Source of the DNA: Tumebacillus flagellatus
GTDB lineage: Bacteria; Bacillota; Bacilli; Tumebacillales; Tumebacillaceae
NCBI RefSeq assembly: GCF_000714935.1
Contig: NZ_JMIR01000008.1
Location: 1-64,000 of the forward strand
DNA: 64,000 bases
Direction: 5' to 3'
Part shown: positions 45,639-54,614 of the stretch, piece after piece
Layout of the letters: the number at the start of each line of letters is the position of its first letter
How positions within the stretch are numbered: the stretch's first letter is position 1
Position numbers and translations under genes: made by a program
Notes under the pieces: generated by a model
Told to the model about the DNA's origin: nothing
Seen by the model: the letters and a program-made list of their open reading frames with translations, nothing else
The model's database searches: none

Positions 45639-46082
45639 ATGAGTTTAACCGAACGTCTTACCAATGACATGAAACAGGCGATGAAGGACAAGGATAAAGT
45701 CCGCTTGTCGGTTATTCGCATGATTCGGACGGCGATGAAGAATCAGGAGATCGATTCGCAAAAACCGCTCTCCGACGAGGACATCATCACCATCATGAAT
45801 CGCGAACTGAAACAACGACGCGATTCCCTCCAAGCTTTTGAAGCTGGCGGTCGTCAAGACCTGGTGGAGGACACTCAAGCCGAGATTGCCGTCTTGATTG
45901 AGTACCTCCCGGAGCAACTGTCCGAGGATGAAATCCGAACGATCGTGAAGGAAGTCGTCGCTTCGACAGGCGCAACTGGCAAGGCTGACATGGGCAAAGT
46001 CATGGCAGCTCTCATGCCTAAGGTGAAAGGCCGTGCGGATGGCAAGCTCGTGAACCAAGTGGTCTCACAAGAGCTTCAATAG
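45639..46082 (+). CDS. yqeY: YqeY / GatB-like domain protein
   Basis: 147 residues, ATG 45639 with AGGAGG upstream. All-helical YqeY family protein: MKQAMKDKDKVRLSVIRMIR, EFAAGR-like ALQAFEAGGRQDLVEDTQAE, EYLPEQLSEDEI and the C-terminal GKVMAALMPKVKGRADGKLV, as in the tail domain of GatB. In GatB that domain contacts tRNA, and YqeY may do likewise. rpsU-yqeY is the standard Bacillota pair. A terminator follows. Confidence 0.95.
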   Translation: MSLTERLTNDMKQAMKDKDKVRLSVIRMIRTAMKNQEIDSQKPLSDEDIITIMNRELKQRRDSLQAFEAGGRQDLVEDTQAEIAVLIEYLPEQLSEDEIRTIVKEVVASTGATGKADMGKVMAALMPKVKGRADGKLVNQVVSQELQ

Positions 46083-46093
46083 AAAAGCTTAGA

Positions 46094-46126
46094 AACCATG
46101 CACTCGTTTGGGTGCATGGTTTTTTA
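46094..46126 (+). terminator. Terminator after yqeY
   Basis: AACCATGCAC (46094-46103) pairs perfectly with GTGCATGGTT (46112-46121), followed by T6. Confidence 0.9.
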
Positions 46127-46139
46127 ATAGATTTTTTGT

Positions 46140-46165
46140 TGAAACTTTTTCCTCTCTTGTGCGTA
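46140..46165 (+). promoter_or_regulatory. Sigma-W-type promoter of the NfeD-floA operon
   Basis: TGAAAC (46140-46145) with a T-rich extension, 16 bases, CGTA (46162-46165). This is the TGAAAC-N16-CGTA pattern of sigma-W, the ECF factor that controls yqeZ-floA-yqfB in B. subtilis. It lies 45 bases before the first gene. Confidence 0.75.
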
Positions 46166-46209
46166 GTAGAAGGTAGGAACGACTACTTTGGGAAGGGAGG
46201 TTCCCTCGT

Positions 46210-47556
46210 GTGAGATGGTTTCGGGTTGTCCTCCTCTTGATCTTCTGCTTGGCGTCGTTTGTGGTGTTGCCTGCGCAAGCGGAGCCGGAGAAGTCGGTTT
46301 TTGTGATTCCGGTGCAAAACGAGATTGAAACCGGGTTGGCGGCGACGCTTCAACACGCGTTTCAAGAAGCGGACCAAAGCGGCGCCGAGGCGATCGTGCT
46401 CGACATCAACACGCTGGGCGGGCGGATCGACGCCGCCGTGGACATCGCCGATCAGATCCGCTCGTCGAAAGTGCCGGTGATCGCCTACATTCGCGGGCAA
46501 GCGATTTCCGCGGGGGCGTATCTCGCGATGAACGCCACGCACATCGCGATGGCCCCCGGCTCGACGATCGGCGCCGCCGAAGTGCGCAACACGGACGGAT
46601 CGACGGTCGATCCGAAAGTGGTGGCGTTTTGGCGGTCGGAGATGACGGCGGCGGCGGAGTTTCACGGGCGGGATGAGAAGCTCGCGGTCGGCATGGTCGA
46701 CCGCAACACGGAAATCCCCGGCGTGAAAGAGCGCGGCGAACTCGTGTCGCTCTCCGCTCAGCAGGCGGTCGACCACAAGATCGCCGACGGGCTGTACCCG
46801 ACGCTTCAAGATGCGTTGAAACACTACGGCTACGACGGATTCTCCATTCAAAACTTCCAGCCGTCGCTCGCGGAGAAGATCGCCCGCTTCGTCACCAAGC
46901 CTTCGGTGATCCCGTTGCTCTTGATCGTCGGCTTGATCGGGCTGGGAGCGGAGTTGCTGTTGCCCGGTCACCTCGTGCCGGGGCTGATCGGGGCCGGGTG
47001 TCTCGGGTTGTACTTCTTCGGCAGCATGGTCGCCGGGTTTGCCGGTTGGGAAGCGGTGATTCTGTTCCTCGCCGGGATCGTGTTCTTGGTGGCGGAGATC
47101 TTCGTCGCCGGATTCGGCATCCTCGGGACCGCCGGCGTGCTCTCGATCGGCACCGCCGTCGTCATGGCGGCGTACGACACGACGTACGGATTGAAAGTCA
47201 TGCTGATCGCGATGGCGCTGGCGGCGGTCGTGATGGGCGTGCTGTTTAAGTACTTCGGGCATCTCGGCGTCTGGAACCGCTTGATCCACAAAGACGCGCA
47301 GGAAAAAGCGGCAGGGTACGTGCCGGGCCGCAATTTGCGCCACATGCTCTACCAGATCGGCCGCACGGTGACGCCGCTGCGCCCGTCAGGCACGGCCGTT
47401 TTTAACGGGCAGCGGTTTGATGTGGTCAGCGACGGGGCGTTTGTGCCGGTGGAGACGGACGTGCAGATCGTGCTGATCGAAGGCACGCGCATCGTCGTCA
47501 AAGCGAAGCAGAGCGAGCCCAATACGGTGATTCAGAGAGTGCCGGAAACAGAGTAA
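46210..47556 (+). CDS. NfeD family membrane-bound serine protease (YqeZ-like)
   Basis: 448 residues from GTG 46210 after GGGAGGTT. A signal peptide ends near PAQAEPE (about residue 22). The ClpP-like protease domain has the nucleophile Ser100 in GQAISAGAYLAM and a plausible general-base Lys136 (VDPKVV), as in archaeal NfeD1b. Four or so membrane helices (about 235-345) and a C-terminal OB-fold domain (PSGTAVFNGQRFDVVSDGAFV) follow. NfeD proteins are encoded next to flotillin-like genes and help organise membrane microdomains. The sigma-W-type promoter upstream points to induction by envelope stress. Confidence 0.92.
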   Translation: MRWFRVVLLLIFCLASFVVLPAQAEPEKSVFVIPVQNEIETGLAATLQHAFQEADQSGAEAIVLDINTLGGRIDAAVDIADQIRSSKVPVIAYIRGQAISAGAYLAMNATHIAMAPGSTIGAAEVRNTDGSTVDPKVVAFWRSEMTAAAEFHGRDEKLAVGMVDRNTEIPGVKERGELVSLSAQQAVDHKIADGLYPTLQDALKHYGYDGFSIQNFQPSLAEKIARFVTKPSVIPLLLIVGLIGLGAELLLPGHLVPGLIGAGCLGLYFFGSMVAGFAGWEAVILFLAGIVFLVAEIFVAGFGILGTAGVLSIGTAVVMAAYDTTYGLKVMLIAMALAAVVMGVLFKYFGHLGVWNRLIHKDAQEKAAGYVPGRNLRHMLYQIGRTVTPLRPSGTAVFNGQRFDVVSDGAFVPVETDVQIVLIEGTRIVVKAKQSEPNTVIQRVPETE

Positions 47557-47583
47557 AGTTTGAGGGAAAGGGTGTTTTTTTAC

Positions 47584-48585
47584 ATGGACGCAGCTACTGT
47601 CGGATTGTTGGTCCTCATCGCGCTCGGCCTGATCGTGTTGGCCGTCATCTTCACGTTCATCCCGGTTGCGCTGTACATTTCCGCGTGGGCGGCCGGAGTT
47701 CGCATCTCGATTTTCAACTTGATCGGGATGCGCTTGCGCCGGGTCATTCCGTCGCGCATCGTCAACCCGATGATCAAAGCGCACAAAGCAGGGTTGCCGA
47801 TCTCCACGAACCAACTGGAAAGTCACTTCCTCGCAGGCGGCAACGTCGACCGCGTCGTCAACGCGCTGATCGCGGCCGAGCGCGCCGACATCCACTTGCC
47901 GTTTGAACGCGCGGCGGCGATCGACCTCGCGGGACGAAACGTTTTGGAAGCGGTGCAGATGTCGGTCAACCCGCGCGTCATCGAAACGCCGATCGTCGCG
48001 GCGGTGGCAAAGGACGGGATCGAAGTGAAAGTGCGCGCCCGCGTGACGGTTCGCGCCAACATCGACCGCCTCGTCGGGGGCGCCGGGGAAGAGACGATTC
48101 TCGCCCGCGTCGGCGAAGGGATCGTGACGACGATCGGTTCCGCCGAATCGCACAAAAACGTCTTGGAGAACCCGGACGCAATTTCCCAGACGGTGCTGTC
48201 CAAGGGGCTTGATGCCGGGACGGCGTTTGAAATTCTCTCCATCGACATCGCCGACGTGGACATCGGCAAAAACATCGGGGCGCAGCTGCAAACCGACCAA
48301 GCGGAAGCCGACAAACGCATCGCCCAAGCGAAAGCGGAAGAGCGCCGCGCGATGGCGGTCGCCCGCGAGCAAGAGATGAAAGCGTACGTCGAAGAGATGC
48401 GCGCCAAAGTCGTGGAAGCGGAAGCGGAAGTGCCGCACGCGATGGCGGAAGCGCTGCGCGGCGGGAAGCTGGGCGTCATGGACTACTTGAACCTTCAGAA
48501 CCTCAACGCCGACACCGACATGCGCCAAGCGCTCGCCAAAGTCGGCGATGACGACGAGCCGATCAAGGACATTACGAAAAAGTAG
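47584..48585 (+). CDS. floA: Flotillin-like protein FloA
   Basis: 333 residues from ATG 47584, with AAAGGGTG 8 bases upstream; TTG 47560 would be too close to the previous stop's region and lacks a site. One N-terminal membrane hairpin (about 6-30) precedes the SPFH-like domain ([37 protein letters not shown]). A Glu/Ala-rich coiled-coil region follows ([20 protein letters not shown]). FloA forms membrane foci that affect fluidity, secretion and sporulation signalling. Length matches B. subtilis FloA (331). It is the second gene of the sigma-W-type operon. Confidence 0.96.
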   Translation: MDAATVGLLVLIALGLIVLAVIFTFIPVALYISAWAAGVRISIFNLIGMRLRRVIPSRIVNPMIKAHKAGLPISTNQLESHFLAGGNVDRVVNALIAAERADIHLPFERAAAIDLAGRNVLEAVQMSVNPRVIETPIVAAVAKDGIEVKVRARVTVRANIDRLVGGAGEETILARVGEGIVTTIGSAESHKNVLENPDAISQTVLSKGLDAGTAFEILSIDIADVDIGKNIGAQLQTDQAEADKRIAQAKAEERRAMAVAREQEMKAYVEEMRAKVVEAEAEVPHAMAEALRGGKLGVMDYLNLQNLNADTDMRQALAKVGDDDEPIKDITKK

Positions 48586-48595
48586 GTGATCTTCC

Positions 48596-49243
48596 ATGTC
48601 CGCACTTTGGACGATCATAGTCATCATCGGCTTCATCGTCAACGTCATCCGCGCGATCGGCAAGTCGAAGAGCAACCGTCAGGGCGGACAGCGGGCCGGA
48701 CATCCGCCGAGCACGGGAAGGCAGTTGCCTTCGCGGACTTCGCAAATTCCGCAAACTCCGAATCCAACGCCACCGCCCGTTGCGACGCAGACAGAAACTT
48801 CATCCTCCTCGGAAACCGGCCCGTATCAGGAGCAGTCCGCGTATGAGTGGATCTTCGGCAAACAGTCCCCGTCGTCCGGCGGCTGGTCATCCGGCACGAA
48901 CGAGCGCGCCGACAGAAGCGCCGGAGTGCGCCAAGACGCCCGCTCGGGCACCCGCACCCCAGATCCGGAAGCGCATGACGACGAAGACTGGATCGAGCCG
49001 GTGCAACCGTCCGTCCATATGGATTTGGAGGTACTCCAAGAGTCCCGCCGCGACGTCGTGCACGAAACGGTGCACGAGTCCCTGCACGTGCGCCGTTCGC
49101 GCCTTGATGAAGCGCCTGCGCCGGAGCGCGCCAAGCATCCTCTGCGCATGAACCGGCAGTCGCTCTTGCAAGCGATGCTCCTCAAGGAAGCCCTCGACCC
49201 TCCGCGGTCGCTCCGTCCGTGGAAGCCGGGCAACCGCCGGTAA
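48596..49243 (+). CDS. Single-span membrane protein with a low-complexity middle, third gene of the floA operon
   Basis: 215 residues, ATG 48596, 10 bases after floA. One N-terminal membrane helix (SALWTIIVIIGFIVNVIRAI) is followed by a Pro/Ser/Thr/Gln-rich disordered stretch (about 25-110), an acidic patch (AHDDEDWIEPVQ), and a short conserved-looking tail, NRQSLLQAMLLKEALDPPRS. Similar 'LQAxLxxEILxPPRS' ends occur on otherwise unrelated Bacillota membrane proteins; that is from memory. In B. subtilis the operon ends with yqfB, but I see no clear similarity. Function unknown; co-expression with NfeD and FloA suggests a microdomain or envelope role. Confidence 0.7.
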   Translation: MSALWTIIVIIGFIVNVIRAIGKSKSNRQGGQRAGHPPSTGRQLPSRTSQIPQTPNPTPPPVATQTETSSSSETGPYQEQSAYEWIFGKQSPSSGGWSSGTNERADRSAGVRQDARSGTRTPDPEAHDDEDWIEPVQPSVHMDLEVLQESRRDVVHETVHESLHVRRSRLDEAPAPERAKHPLRMNRQSLLQAMLLKEALDPPRSLRPWKPGNRR

Positions 49244-49280
49244 CCGCTTTTCGCTTCACAGGACCCCATAGGAGAAAAAC

Positions 49281-49325
49281 GACCCCTCGCGCGGGCACCA
49301 GGCTTGCGCGCAGGGGTCTTTTTTT
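49281..49325 (+). terminator. Terminator of the NfeD-floA operon
   Basis: GACCCCT (49281-49287) pairs with AGGGGTC (49312-49318), with inner GCGC pairs and T7. Confidence 0.85.
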
Positions 49326-49387
49326 CGTCCAAAAGCCATACATGTGAGAAGAACCGCATAGATTTTTAGCAGAAGGAGGGTGAGTCT

Positions 49388-49696
49388 GTGCGCGCTTCTT
49401 GGCGTCAACGCATGAAGAAATTGGCGGCCGATCTGCTCGATGTGCCCAAAGATTCGGTGTTGAATGTACCGCGAATCACCCTCATCGGCGGCCTGCAGCT
49501 GTACGTGGAAAATTATCGCGGCATCGTCGAGTTTCAGGATGACCTCCTGCGCCTCGCGTTGACGGAAGGTCAACTGCTGGTCAACGGCAAGGAACTTGTG
49601 ATCAAGCATATTTTTCCCACCGAAGTGGTCATCGAAGGCAGTATCAGCGGCATTAAATATCTACACGAGCCGACTATTCGTAACAGGAGGATCTGA
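49388..49696 (+). CDS. yqfC: Sporulation protein YqfC
   Basis: 102 residues from GTG 49388 after AGAAGGAGGGTGA. Matches YqfC in length and pattern: DLLDVPKDSVLNVPRITLIG, LYVENYRGIVEF, LLVNGKELVIKHI and TEVVIEGSISGIKYL. YqfC belongs to a sporulation-specific beta-rich family related to the YabP/YabQ group and is made in the mother cell in B. subtilis. A possible sigma-E -10 (CATACATG at 49337-49344) has no clear -35. yqfD follows 3 bases later. Confidence 0.93.
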   Translation: MRASWRQRMKKLAADLLDVPKDSVLNVPRITLIGGLQLYVENYRGIVEFQDDLLRLALTEGQLLVNGKELVIKHIFPTEVVIEGSISGIKYLHEPTIRNRRI

Positions 49697-49699
49697 GGC

Positions 49700-50908
49700 A
49701 TGCTCGGAAGATGGCTGTTGGATTTTTGGCGAGGCTATGTGGTGGTAAGCGTGCGCGGAGACCGTGTGCCCGAGATGTTAAACCGGGCCACGCAATCCGG
49801 CATCGAGTTGTGGGAAATCCGTCAGACCAAGGGAAATACGTACCGTCTGCGCATGCACCGCGACGACGTCAAGCGATTGCGCTCGATCTTGCGCGAAACT
49901 GGCTCGCGCATCCACTTTGAACGCAAACTCGGCATCCCCTTTCTGGCGTGGCGCGCGTGGAGGAGGAAGTTCTTCCTCGCGGGCGCCCTGACGTTTCTGG
50001 TGGCGTTTTACGTGATCACTTCGATGATCTGGAACATCGAAGTGACGGGCGACCTCAAGCGCGTCTCGCCGGAGACGGTGGAGGAAGTCGCCAAGGAAGT
50101 GGGGATTTACAAGGGTGCGTGGAAGGGCAAACTGCCGGATACCGATATCTTGCAGGCGCAGCTCTTGGACAAACTGCCGCAGCTCGCTTGGGTTGGAGTG
50201 CAGGTGCAAGGCACGAAAGTCACGATCCAAGCGGTCGACAAAATCCCCGGCACCACCCCGCAGCCGACCAACCCGCAAAACGTCGTCTCTTCGAAAAAAG
50301 CGACGATCCGCGAGATCTTTGTGCACAAGGGCAAAGCGGCCGTCGTGCGCGGTCAAGTGGTACAAGTCGGGCAAGTCCTGATCAACGGCTCGCTTGGCAA
50401 CAAGTCGGTGCACGCGTCGGGCATCGTCAAAGCGGAAACGTGGTACAGAAGCGATTTGTCGATTCCGCTCTCCGCCGAGAGCAAGTCGTACACCGGCAAT
50501 TCCGTCGAAAAACACTTCCTCACGTTCTGGGGTCACCCCGTGCAAATCTGGGGCTACGGCCAGATTCCGTTTCAAGAGATGGAGACCGTCAACGACGACA
50601 AAGCGCTCACGATCGGTTCGTTCACGTTCCCGATTCAGTACCGCCACGCCACCTACAAAGAGACGCAAACGCAAAAAGCCGAACTCACCGAAGCGGAAGC
50701 GCTCGACCTCGCCAAAGAGTTTGCGAAAAGCGATGTTCTGACCAAAGTGGGGAAAAATGGCATCGTGGAGAGTCAAAATGTTTTGCGGAAAGAATTGAAA
50801 GATGGTAAGTTAGAGATATCCATCCTGAACAAGGCAATAGAGGAGATCGGTCAACCGCAGGAATTTTCGCCGCAACCTCCGGCCGATCCACAAGCGAAGA
50901 AACAATAA
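49700..50908 (+). CDS. yqfD: Sporulation protein YqfD
   Basis: 402 residues, ATG 49700 after AGGAGG. The N-terminal cytoplasmic part (LLDFWRGYVVVSVRGDRVPE; RLRMHRDDVKRLRSIL) precedes one membrane helix (about 92-112) and a long extracytoplasmic region. The latter begins WNIEVTGDLKRVSPETVEE, a beta-barrel/POTRA-like start, and contains the family GTKVTIQAVDKIPG and HPVQIWGYGQIPF blocks. It is required for efficient sporulation in Bacillus, and its precise role is unknown. yqfC-yqfD-phoH is the conserved order. Confidence 0.94.
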   Translation: MLGRWLLDFWRGYVVVSVRGDRVPEMLNRATQSGIELWEIRQTKGNTYRLRMHRDDVKRLRSILRETGSRIHFERKLGIPFLAWRAWRRKFFLAGALTFLVAFYVITSMIWNIEVTGDLKRVSPETVEEVAKEVGIYKGAWKGKLPDTDILQAQLLDKLPQLAWVGVQVQGTKVTIQAVDKIPGTTPQPTNPQNVVSSKKATIREIFVHKGKAAVVRGQVVQVGQVLINGSLGNKSVHASGIVKAETWYRSDLSIPLSAESKSYTGNSVEKHFLTFWGHPVQIWGYGQIPFQEMETVNDDKALTIGSFTFPIQYRHATYKETQTQKAELTEAEALDLAKEFAKSDVLTKVGKNGIVESQNVLRKELKDGKLEISILNKAIEEIGQPQEFSPQPPADPQAKKQ

Positions 50909-50955
50909 GGGCATCCTATATAAATCGAATTCAGCAGAAGGAGTGGAATCCTCTA

Positions 50956-51918
50956 TTGAACAATCAATGGGTCACGAAGAAGATCGTCTTGAAGGATAAC
51001 AACGAAGCCACGCTGTTGTTCGGTCCGCATGACACCCATATGAAGCAGATCGAGGGAGAGTTCACCGCGAAGATTCACGCGCGCGGGGTGGAGTTGACCT
51101 TGACGGGTGCGGCGGAAGAGCTGGTGACGCTGGAGTCGCTTTTTGACACGCTCTTGAAGTTGATTCGCAAGGGGCAGGGAGTCAAGGAGCGCGACATCGC
51201 CTATGCGATCAAACTGGCCAAGCAAGGCGCGGCGGAGGAATTGCTCGAACTGTATTCGGAAGAGATCGCCACCACCGTCAAGGGCAAGTCGATTCGCATC
51301 AAGACGCTGGGCCAACGGGACTACATACGCGCAATCAAGAAAAAAGACATCGTCTTCGGCGTCGGTCCTGCGGGGACGGGGAAGACCTACCTCGCCGTCG
51401 TCATGGCGGTGCAGGCGCTCAAGAAAAACGAAGTCAAGCGCATCGTCTTGACCCGCCCGGCGGTCGAAGCCGGAGAGAACCTCGGGTTCTTGCCGGGGGA
51501 TCTGCAAGAGAAGGTCGACCCGTATCTGCGCCCGCTCTACGACGGGCTGTACGATGTGCTCGGCCAAGAGAACACCACGAAATACATGGAGCGCGGCCTG
51601 ATCGAAGTGGCGCCGCTCGCGTACATGCGCGGCCGGACCCTCGAAGACTGCTTCGTCATCCTCGACGAAGCGCAGAACACCACGCCCGAACAGATGAAGA
51701 TGTTCCTCACCCGCTTGGGCTTCGGCTCCAAGATGGTCGTCACCGGGGACGTGACGCAGATCGACTTGCCGCGCGGCAAACAGTCCGGTCTCAACTCCGC
51801 CATCCGCGTGCTGAAGAACGTCGAGGATCTCTCCTTCATCTTCCTCAGTGAGCAAGACGTCGTCCGTCACCATCTCGTCCAGAAAATCATCCAGGCGTAC
51901 GATCACGCCGACGAGTAA
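50956..51918 (+). CDS. phoH: PhoH family P-loop ATPase
   Basis: 320 residues from TTG 50956, with AAGGAGTG 10 bases upstream. A KH-like N-terminal region is followed by the P-loop FGVGPAGTGKTYLAVVMAV (G137-T144), RPAVEAGENLGFLPGDLQEK, FVILDEAQNTTPEQMKMFLT (Walker B) and VVTGDVTQIDLPRGKQSGL. PhoH proteins are predicted RNA helicase-like ATPases associated with ybeY, and the two genes are 2.2 kb apart here with yqfF between. Confidence 0.95.
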   Translation: MNNQWVTKKIVLKDNNEATLLFGPHDTHMKQIEGEFTAKIHARGVELTLTGAAEELVTLESLFDTLLKLIRKGQGVKERDIAYAIKLAKQGAAEELLELYSEEIATTVKGKSIRIKTLGQRDYIRAIKKKDIVFGVGPAGTGKTYLAVVMAVQALKKNEVKRIVLTRPAVEAGENLGFLPGDLQEKVDPYLRPLYDGLYDVLGQENTTKYMERGLIEVAPLAYMRGRTLEDCFVILDEAQNTTPEQMKMFLTRLGFGSKMVVTGDVTQIDLPRGKQSGLNSAIRVLKNVEDLSFIFLSEQDVVRHHLVQKIIQAYDHADE

Positions 51919-51968
51919 TACCAGCCCGCGTATGGGGAGAGGCTGACCGTAAGGAGACGAGGATTTCT

Positions 51969-54068
51969 ATGAGGAGCAATCTGCTGAAACATATTCGCCA
52001 GATCACATTGAGCCCGGAGTTGCGGAAAAGCCGCGCGCTTCGGGTCTCAATCTACATCGTCCTAGCCGCCTTGCTCTACCTTCTCTTCCTCGGCAACGTG
52101 CTGCCCGAGCGGTTCAACTACGAAGTCGGATCGATCGCGGGGAAGACGATCAAGGCGCCGACCGACGCGATCGACACACAGGCGACGAAGAAGTTGCGAG
52201 ACGAGGCCCGCAAGGAAGTCGGGCCGCAGTTTAACCGCGACATCGAAGTGGAGGATAAAGCGTACCAGAGCATCAACACGTTCCTGGACACCGTGCAGAA
52301 AGTCGCAACCGATCCGAATATCAAGGAAGCGGACAAGCTCGCGGCGTTCAAGAACCTCCACCCGCCGATCACCGTGTCCGATGAGACGCTTGCGAAGCTT
52401 TTGCAGCAAAGCCCGGACACGCTGGCTTCGTTTAAGAAAGAAGCGACCCGCGTCACGCAGAAGATCTACTCCGACAACATCACCGACGACAACTTGCCGA
52501 GCATGGGCTCGAAGCTCGACGCGCAGCTCGCGTACGCCGACCTCGACCGCGAAGGCCGGCTGATCGTCAAGGAATTCGTCCAGCCGGTGATCCACCCGAA
52601 CATGATCTACGACCAAGAGGCCACTTCCAAGAAGCGGGAAGAGGCGGCGCAGAGCAAACTGCCGGTGCAGATCAACAAGGGCGAGATCATCGTCAAACAG
52701 GGCGAGCGCATCGACGAAGACACGCTCTACAAGCTTGAAGACCTGAAACTGCTCTCCAAGCGCCCGAACTACCGGATGTACTTCGGGTTTGCCGGGCTCA
52801 TCGCGCTCTGGATGCTGGTGCTGGGCTCCTACATCGAGATGACCCGCCACAAGCTGTCGCGCAACAACTTGCTGTTGCTGTGCGTGTCGATCATCATCTT
52901 GGTGACGGGCCTTGGCATCAAGGTCATCACGTTGTTCACGCCGCTCGGGTTTCCCAATCTCGGGTATTTGACCCCGATTGCGATGGGCACGATGTTAGTG
53001 ACGATTCTGTTTGACATGCAGTTGGGAATCATGCTCTCGTTTTTGTTTGCGCTGTTGACCGGAGTGGCGTTCGACCTCGCGTTTCAATATGTGTTCGCGT
53101 CGTTCATCTCCGGTCTCGTCGGGACGTTTGCCGTCTCCCGGGTCAAGCACCGCTTGGTGATCATGCGCGCCGGCTTCTTGATTGCCGGGTGCAACTTGAT
53201 CACGATCTCCGCGATGCAGGCGTTGACGTCGTCGACCGGCAACGAACTGAGCCCGTATCTGCAATCGCTGCTCTACGGGATCATCAACGGCGTGTTCTCC
53301 GCGATCATCACGATCGGGCTTTTGCCGTTCTTGGAGAGCACGTTCGGCATCTTGACGCCGATCTCGCTCTTGGAACTCTCCAACCCGAACCACCCGCTGT
53401 TGAAAAAACTGCTCATGGAAGCGCCCGGCACGTATCACCACTCGCTGATCGTCGGCAACTTGGCGGAAGCGGCGGCGGAGATGGTCGGAGCCGATCCGCT
53501 GATCTGCCGGGTCGGCGCGTATTTCCACGACGTCGGCAAGATGAAGCGGCCGTTGTTCTTCATCGAGAACCAACTTTCAAAGGACAACCCGCATGACAAA
53601 ATTGCGCCGACGCTCTCGCACTTGATCATCACGTCGCACGTGCGCGACGGTTTGGAGATGCAGGAGGAAGCGCGGTTGCCAAAGCCGATTCGCGACATCT
53701 GCGAACAGCATCACGGCACGACGATTCTCTGGTACTTCTACAACAAAGCGCTCGAACAGGACAAAAGCGGCTCGATCCAGCCGGACGACTTCCGTTATCC
53801 GGGTCCGAAACCGCAGTCCAAGGAGGCGGCGATCGTCATGCTCTGCGACGCGGTCGAAGCGGCGGTGCGCGCGATGAACCGCCCGACGCCCAACCGTATC
53901 GAGTCGGTGATTCACAAGATCGTGAAGGACCGCCTCAACGACGGGCAGTTGGACGAGTGCGACTTGACGCTCAAAGACCTCGACAAAGTCAGCGACGCGT
54001 TCTTGCGCACGCTCAACGGCATCTACCATGCCCGCATCGAGTACCCGGAACTCCCGAAATCGAACTGA
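51969..54068 (+). CDS. pgpH: 7TM-HD family c-di-AMP phosphodiesterase (PgpH/YqfF-like)
   Basis: 699 residues, ATG 51969. Order: a first membrane helix (about 25-42), a large extracytoplasmic 7TMR-HDED domain (about 50-270, with FKNLHPPITVSDETLAKLL and QINKGEIIVKQGERIDEDT), seven membrane helices (about 275-470), and the cytosolic HD domain. The metal site is seen as TYHHSLIVGNLAEAA (H490-H491) and AYFHDVGKMKRP (H520-D521), followed by ISTHVRDGL-like IITSHVRDGLEMQEEA. The family hydrolyses cyclic di-AMP to pApA and controls osmolyte and cell-wall balance. Confidence 0.95.
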   Translation: MRSNLLKHIRQITLSPELRKSRALRVSIYIVLAALLYLLFLGNVLPERFNYEVGSIAGKTIKAPTDAIDTQATKKLRDEARKEVGPQFNRDIEVEDKAYQSINTFLDTVQKVATDPNIKEADKLAAFKNLHPPITVSDETLAKLLQQSPDTLASFKKEATRVTQKIYSDNITDDNLPSMGSKLDAQLAYADLDREGRLIVKEFVQPVIHPNMIYDQEATSKKREEAAQSKLPVQINKGEIIVKQGERIDEDTLYKLEDLKLLSKRPNYRMYFGFAGLIALWMLVLGSYIEMTRHKLSRNNLLLLCVSIIILVTGLGIKVITLFTPLGFPNLGYLTPIAMGTMLVTILFDMQLGIMLSFLFALLTGVAFDLAFQYVFASFISGLVGTFAVSRVKHRLVIMRAGFLIAGCNLITISAMQALTSSTGNELSPYLQSLLYGIINGVFSAIITIGLLPFLESTFGILTPISLLELSNPNHPLLKKLLMEAPGTYHHSLIVGNLAEAAAEMVGADPLICRVGAYFHDVGKMKRPLFFIENQLSKDNPHDKIAPTLSHLIITSHVRDGLEMQEEARLPKPIRDICEQHHGTTILWYFYNKALEQDKSGSIQPDDFRYPGPKPQSKEAAIVMLCDAVEAAVRAMNRPTPNRIESVIHKIVKDRLNDGQLDECDLTLKDLDKVSDAFLRTLNGIYHARIEYPELPKSN

Positions 54069-54109
54069 CCGAGAACAGAACTTGACCAGACCCGAAGGAG
54101 ACGACACCC

Positions 54110-54607
54110 ATGTCCGAAGAGAAAATCCTCGTCGACGTCATCGACGAGATTGGAGAAGAGTACCCGTTCAACGCCGAAGAGTTGATCACCAAAGCGATCC
54201 GTGCCGCAGCCGCGCACGAAGGCATCGAGGCGGGCGAAGTCGTCGTGTCGCTCGTCGATGACGAGTCGATTCACGAATTGAACCGCACCTACCGCGGCAA
54301 GGACGCGCCGACCGACGTACTTTCGTTTGCGATGCTTGAAGGCGAGGACGACGAGATGGAGATCATCTTCGACGAAGAAGATGAGACCGAGGAAGACAAC
54401 ACGCTCGGCGACATCATCATTTCGATGGAGACCTGCAAGCGCCAAGCGGCCGACTACGGTCACTCCTTCGAGCGCGAACTGGCCTTCTTGACGGTGCACG
54501 GTTTCCTGCACTTGATCGGCTATGACCACATGACGCCCGAAGACGAGAAGGAGATGTTTGGCCGCCAAGACACCATCTTGGAATCTGCGGGCTTCACCCG
54601 GGGGTGA
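54110..54607 (+). CDS. ybeY: rRNA maturation endoribonuclease YbeY
   Basis: 165 residues, ATG 54110 after GAAGGAGA. The metal-binding motif [11 protein letters not shown] (HxxxHxxxxxH) near residue 140 is intact, with [20 protein letters not shown] and [13 protein letters not shown] upstream. An acidic insertion ([18 protein letters not shown]) sits before the LGDIIIS strand, longer than in many homologues. YbeY takes part in 16S rRNA 3' maturation and 70S quality control. Its stop overlaps the ribosome site of dgkA. Confidence 0.96.
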   Translation: MSEEKILVDVIDEIGEEYPFNAEELITKAIRAAAAHEGIEAGEVVVSLVDDESIHELNRTYRGKDAPTDVLSFAMLEGEDDEMEIIFDEEDETEEDNTLGDIIISMETCKRQAADYGHSFERELAFLTVHGFLHLIGYDHMTPEDEKEMFGRQDTILESAGFTRG

Positions 54608-54614
54608 GCCCGTC

